This document shows, piece by piece, positions 5,756 through 9,182 of a stretch of DNA of 9,182 nucleotides (position 1 is its first letter; each line of letters begins with the position of its first letter). The DNA comes from Candidatus Dadabacteria bacterium (GTDB lineage Bacteria > J088), in NCBI GenBank assembly GCA_003695505.1, contig RFIY01000283.1, positions 1-9,182 on the forward strand, given 5' to 3'. The notes under the pieces are model-generated. The model was not told the DNA's origin. It saw nothing but the letters and a program-made list of their open reading frames with translations, and did no database searches. Made by a program: the position numbers and the translations under genes.

Positions 5756-8700
5756 ATGCGTGCGAACAGGTCTGTTCCTGGATTTTTTAACATGGCATAC
5801 GGGATCTGGCGCCTTTCTCTGTGGGGAATCGCTACATTGTTACTCGTTTTACCTGCTGGTTGTGCGGACGGCGAGAAGGGCCTCGATACAATCGACTCGG
5901 TATCGTGCGAGGACCGTGACGGTGATGGGTTTGGCGTCGGTTGTTTTGATGCCGACGGAACGATGCTGGCTGACTGTGACGACACGGATCCCGACGTCCA
6001 CGAAGCGGCGCAGGGTTACATCGATGCGGATCAGGATGGCATAGGTGGGGCCGAAGTCATCGAGATCTGTGCTGGTCGCCCTTTGGCAGGTGAGTCGGAA
6101 ACGACTGGCGACTGCGACGACCGCGACGCCAGCGCGTTCACCGAAGTCACTGGCTACCGGGATCGCGATGGTGACGGTTACACCAGTGGAACGCCTGTAG
6201 TGCAATGCACGGACGGCTCACTGCCAGCGGGGCTGTTTGCATCAGCCAGCGCGTCGCCTGATTGCGATGACGACGACGATGCGATTCATCCGGGAGCAAC
6301 GGAAATTCTTGGAGACCTGCTCGATAACGATTGCCGCAACGGTGACCTGTTTCCGACTGACAGTGACGGTATCTTTGTGTCGACGGCAGGGGATGACGGC
6401 AACCCGGGTACACGCGCGGCGCCGGTCCGGACGTTGACGACCGGGATGGTCAAGCTGGCTGCGACCGGCAAGACTGGTCTGTTCGTTGCTGGTGGGACGT
6501 ATCCGGAAGCAATCACGCCTGGGCAGAACGGTGTACCGATTCTGACATTGACGATTTACGGCGGGTACAGCAACGACTTCACGACTCGAGATGTCAGCGG
6601 CACGCCAACGATCATCAAACCGACTGTCGGAACAGAGCAACCGGTAAACATCACATCCGCGGTCAACCTGACCCTGATCGGACTCGATCTGATGCAGACG
6701 CCGGCAAGTGGTACGCAGTTTTATGTGTACTCATCCGGCAATCTGAGGCTGTATTCGGTCAACATCAAGGGTTACCCGGAGCTGCGGGACGGGGCAAAAT
6801 ATGGCATCTATCTGAACGGCGGTACGCTGTTCATGTCGCGTTCAACAGTGTCCGGGATCTTTGCGATAACCAACACCGTATTCGGTGTCCGGAGCAATGC
6901 TGCAAGGGTCGAAATCGAACGTTCGACCTTCCGGGATAATGGACATGAGCTTGGAGGCGGCCTCTACCAGATCTACCACAATGCGAACGGGAGCGATGCG
7001 GAAATGGTCCAGCAGGGGCTGATTCTGGATCGTGTGACGATCGAAGCGGGTCGATCTTCGGGTCAGTGGGTTTATGGCATCATGGCCTTCGCGCGGCGGG
7101 TCACGATTACCAACAGCAATATTTATGGCTATGACTATTCGGGGAGCGGAGGATTCGGCGCGTACCTTCAGGACGACGGTAGCTGCAACACTTGCGATGG
7201 CCGGGTCGACATTCGCAACAGCACGTTTGTTGGCGCCGGCGCGCACCGCGGCACAACAGGTCTGGGCAAGGGGCTGAATCTGTATTATTTCCAGAATGTC
7301 GTGTTGCAAGGCAATACGTTCATCGGCGGACTGTCTGGTGGTGGCACAGCCTACGGCGTATATGCGGAGTCCAATCGTTACGTTACGGCGACCGCCAACG
7401 CATTTGTCGGCGGCAGAAAGATTGCGGGTGCGGCCCAGGGACTCTACACCGCCAATACAGATGGTCGCCTGGATATCTACAACAACAGCTTCGATGTGGG
7501 CAGCCTGACCAGCACCGGCTATGGTCTGCAAATTCGTAAAGGTGTCGCGCTGGTCAATGTTACGCACAATACGGTGACACTCGGCGAATGGCCCGACATC
7601 GAAAACGATACAGATTGGACCGCATACGGAATTCGTGTGCAGGAAATCGCGCCCTCATCTCCAGGCATCACTGTCGCCAACAACAGTATCAGTGGTATCG
7701 ATGCTTGGCAGGCGTTCGGATCCTCGTACTCGGCGAACTACTATGGCATCTATCTGGACGGCAATCAGACGACGTTGGACGTCCGGGAAAACAGCATCGA
7801 GCTCGGTGTTTCTGGTGATTCGACGGCGATTTACAGTACCGCTCACGGGACGTCACCAGGCCGCATTGCCGACAACAACATCCGCAGCTCTGGAGGCGAT
7901 GAGGTGTACGGTATCCATAGCGCCGAGGATGAGTATGTGACGATTTCGGGCAATCGTATTACGCACGACGGCTCCAGCGATGACCTCTACGGGATAGCCA
8001 TTGATGGTGGCGGCAATCAGACTGTGCTGGGCAATACGATTCTCATCAAGGGGGGGGAGGATGTATTCGGTTACGGCCTTGTCGAACGGGATGCGGATCG
8101 CACGACCTTGTTCCGCAGCAACACGATACAGATCGGCAACAACTACGAAGCCGCGGGCGTTGAAACGAACTGTGGTTACGCCCGCTTCGAGACCAATACC
8201 ATTTTGCTGGGCAAGGCAACCGGCGAACAGGTGTATGGCGCTTATCACTCTTGTGGAGATGCGACGTATCGCGGCAATAGAATCCAGGTCGACGGGACGA
8301 CAGGGGCGTCGAATACCTATGGTTTCTACATCGATGGTGGTCCGACCCTGATCGACAATCAGATCAGCGCCGGCAGCGTGCAGAACTCGGCCGCTGATTC
8401 CTACGGCGTGTATGCCCTTCTCGAAAACGATCCTGACAACCTCTGGTTCGAGGGGAACGACATTGACGGTGGCGAGACGGAAAACGGTACGAGTTATGGG
8501 GTCTTCATTGCTTTTGCGCCCGCCGTCAGTACTGTTCTTCTCAACAATCGCATCGCGGGGGGGCATAGCCAGTCGGGACGCACCTTTGGGGTATACGTCA
8601 ACAGCGCCGACGGCAGCGACCTGGTCATGATCAACAATTTCATCCACGGGGGCCGTGCCGGACTGGACGGATTCGATGGGAAAACCTGGGGCGTGTTCTT

Positions 8701-9182
8701 CGGGGAATACGACATCAATGCGTACCTTGGTGCCAACAGCATCTATGGTGGTGACGGCAATCTCGACAGCAGCAGCGAGGGTGCGGTCGGGTTGTATTTC
8801 CAGGGTTCCGACTACGGTTTTGTTGTGACCAACAACATCATTCATGCCGGAAGCAACCCGAGTGGATCGCCGATCGCGGTAGTCGACAACAGTCAGGAGG
8901 CGGGGACAATGGGCTCGACGAATTTTTACGACAATCTGTTGTTCGGCGCCGAGACATACCATCTGTATCGGGCCGACGGGAGTGGAGTCCTCATCGACAG
9001 CATCGCAACAATCAATGCCTGCGGCTGGGATGCATGCGGCAACGCTTCTGGCAACATCGAAGGTGATCCGCAATACCTGAACCCGACGGCGCTCGATCTG
9101 CACATCAATGTCGGCAGCGTTGCGATCAATGCAGGTGGCGACATAGACACGACACCGCTCGGCATCAGCGTGCCGCAGGCCG
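5756..9182 (+). CDS. Secreted lipoprotein: MopE-type metal-binding motifs plus long right-handed parallel beta-helix (3' end outside window)
   Basis: This frame is open from 5756 to the window end (1142 codons, no stop), so it is the largest gene here. The N-terminus MRANRSVPGFFN, then a hydrophobic stretch (IATLLLVLPAGC), looks like a lipoprotein signal with C36 as lipid-anchor Cys. The Pro at -3 makes the lipobox imperfect. Residues 51-197 hold three Asp/Cys motifs of the 'putative metal-binding motif' (MopE, PF11617) type. Residues 204-250 (IFVSTAGDDGNPGT ... GLFVAGGTYPEAI) match the DUF1565-like entry to a pectate-lyase-type beta-helix. From about 347 to 1088 there are roughly 24 rungs of 22-39 residues, each with YG(V/I)Y and N-x-I/F-x-G-G. 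The end (GDPQYLNP ... AINAGGDIDTTPLG) is the usual closing segment of such helices, so little is missing. A surface or adhesive role is inferred; no catalytic site was recognised. It is probably monocistronic from its left side. Confidence 0.9.
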   Translation, partial: MRANRSVPGFFNMAYGIWRLSLWGIATLLLVLPAGCADGEKGLDTIDSVSCEDRDGDGFGVGCFDADGTMLADCDDTDPDVHEAAQGYIDADQDGIGGAEVIEICAGRPLAGESETTGDCDDRDASAFTEVTGYRDRDGDGYTSGTPVVQCTDGSLPAGLFASASASPDCDDDDDAIHPGATEILGDLLDNDCRNGDLFPTDSDGIFVSTAGDDGNPGTRAAPVRTLTTGMVKLAATGKTGLFVAGGTYPEAITPGQNGVPILTLTIYGGYSNDFTTRDVSGTPTIIKPTVGTEQPVNITSAVNLTLIGLDLMQTPASGTQFYVYSSGNLRLYSVNIKGYPELRDGAKYGIYLNGGTLFMSRSTVSGIFAITNTVFGVRSNAARVEIERSTFRDNGHELGGGLYQIYHNANGSDAEMVQQGLILDRVTIEAGRSSGQWVYGIMAFARRVTITNSNIYGYDYSGSGGFGAYLQDDGSCNTCDGRVDIRNSTFVGAGAHRGTTGLGKGLNLYYFQNVVLQGNTFIGGLSGGGTAYGVYAESNRYVTATANAFVGGRKIAGAAQGLYTANTDGRLDIYNNSFDVGSLTSTGYGLQIRKGVALVNVTHNTVTLGEWPDIENDTDWTAYGIRVQEIAPSSPGITVANNSISGIDAWQAFGSSYSANYYGIYLDGNQTTLDVRENSIELGVSGDSTAIYSTAHGTSPGRIADNNIRSSGGDEVYGIHSAEDEYVTISGNRITHDGSSDDLYGIAIDGGGNQTVLGNTILIKGGEDVFGYGLVERDADRTTLFRSNTIQIGNNYEAAGVETNCGYARFETNTILLGKATGEQVYGAYHSCGDATYRGNRIQVDGTTGASNTYGFYIDGGPTLIDNQISAGSVQNSAADSYGVYALLENDPDNLWFEGNDIDGGETENGTSYGVFIAFAPAVSTVLLNNRIAGGHSQSGRTFGVYVNSADGSDLVMINNFIHGGRAGLDGFDGKTWGVFFGEYDINAYLGANSIYGGDGNLDSSSEGAVGLYFQGSDYGFVVTNNIIHAGSNPSGSPIAVVDNSQEAGTMGSTNFYDNLLFGAETYHLYRADGSGVLIDSIATINACGWDACGNASGNIEGDPQYLNPTALDLHINVGSVAINAGGDIDTTPLGISVPQA
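5906..6346 (+). repeat. Three MopE-type Asp/Cys metal-binding motifs in the lipoprotein
   Basis: Three degenerate protein-level units lie at residues 51-87, 88-133 and 134-197. Each has a DxDxDG-like start (DRDGDGFG, DADQDGIG, DRDGDGYT), an intervening Cys, and a DCDDxD core (at 73, 119 and 169). The last ends in the textbook form AIHPGATE ... DNDC, with C193. The Asp ladders suggest Ca2+ binding and the Cys may form disulfides. MopE itself binds copper, but that chemistry cannot be assumed here. Confidence 0.8.
6794..9019 (+). repeat. About 24 parallel beta-helix rungs (protein-level repeats)
   Basis: The unit is about 29 residues: (A/S/T)-Y-G-(V/I)-Y, 6-12 variable residues, a short beta-strand, N-x-(I/F), then G-G and a variable turn. 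Examples are AYGVYAESN, YYGIYLDGN, VYGIHSAED, TYGFYIDGG, SYGVYALLE and TFGVYVNSA, with the matching GNTFIGG, ENSIELG, GNRITHDG and NNFIHGG. The units differ strongly in DNA sequence, so this is an old repeat rather than recent duplication. The regular Asn and Tyr/Phe positions fit the stacked ladders of beta-helices. Confidence 0.8.
8050..8057 (+). repeat. G8 homopolymer tract in the lipoprotein coding sequence
   Basis: Eight consecutive G span codons 765-768 (AAG GGG GGG GAG). Loss of one G would move translation to a frame that stops with TGA at 8349-8351, truncating the helix after about 100 further codons. A G7 tract follows at 8557-8563. Confidence 0.6.

Noticed and set aside
5316-6044. 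Plus-strand open frame of 242 codons
   Set aside because: The product is compositionally odd with no domain, and its second half overlaps the signal peptide and MopE region of the lipoprotein in another frame.
6842-7567. Minus-strand open frame of 241 codons
   Set aside because: It is another antisense shadow of the beta-helix gene, with no recognisable motif or ribosome binding site.
6794-9019. Repeat-rich region considered as a CRISPR or tandem DNA array
   Set aside because: The periodicity exists only at the protein level. The DNA units are diverged and of variable length, and the reading frame is continuous.
7853-9103. Minus-strand open frame of 416 codons
   Set aside because: It lies opposite the beta-helix gene and its product resembles no family. 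The plus frame has a signal peptide, coherent domains and regular repeats over 3.4 kb.

Overview
The window is moderately GC-rich bacterial DNA with tightly packed genes. The ribosomal proteins L21 and L27 establish a bacterial chromosome. The L27 N-terminus ([12 protein letters not shown]), the fatty-acid genes, and a metal-binding-motif/beta-helix lipoprotein fit Myxococcota or another former deltaproteobacterial group at least as well as Gammaproteobacteria. I cannot fix the phylum from this sequence alone.

Layout, left to right. (1) 3-1999, plus strand: the C-terminal part of an acyl-CoA dehydrogenase, a Tat-exported amidohydrolase of the Amidohydrolase_2 type, and a small SelW/Rdx-family thioredoxin-like protein. 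They are closely spaced and probably co-transcribed. A strong hairpin lies just after the CxxC codons of the SelW-like gene. (2) 2004-2720, plus strand: a sigma70-like promoter, rplU, rpmA and a clear rho-independent terminator. The GTPase gene obg, often found next, is absent. (3) 2765-4255, plus strand: a membrane diguanylate cyclase with a CHASE-like periplasmic sensor and an intact GGEEF active site. (4) 4215-5021, minus strand: an enoyl-CoA hydratase/isomerase-family protein. It overlaps the cyclase gene tail to tail by 41 bp and lacks the second catalytic Glu of classical hydratases. (5) 5022-5755: a 734-bp gap between divergent genes with no convincing gene, but with a complex inverted repeat. 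(6) 5756 to the window end, plus strand: one uninterrupted reading frame of at least 1142 codons with no stop inside the window. It encodes a predicted secreted lipoprotein with three Asp/Cys-rich metal-binding motifs (MopE/PF11617 type), followed by a right-handed parallel beta-helix of about 24 rungs carrying a recurring 'YG-V/I-Y ... N-x-I-x-G-G' signature.

Functional picture. The acyl-CoA dehydrogenase and the hydratase/isomerase point to acyl-CoA catabolism. The cyclase links an extracytoplasmic signal to c-di-GMP. The large beta-helix lipoprotein is the most distinctive element and is probably a surface or adhesive protein. Its coding sequence contains G8 and G7 tracts that could make it prone to slippage. 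No tRNA, rRNA, CRISPR array, insertion sequence or phage gene was seen.
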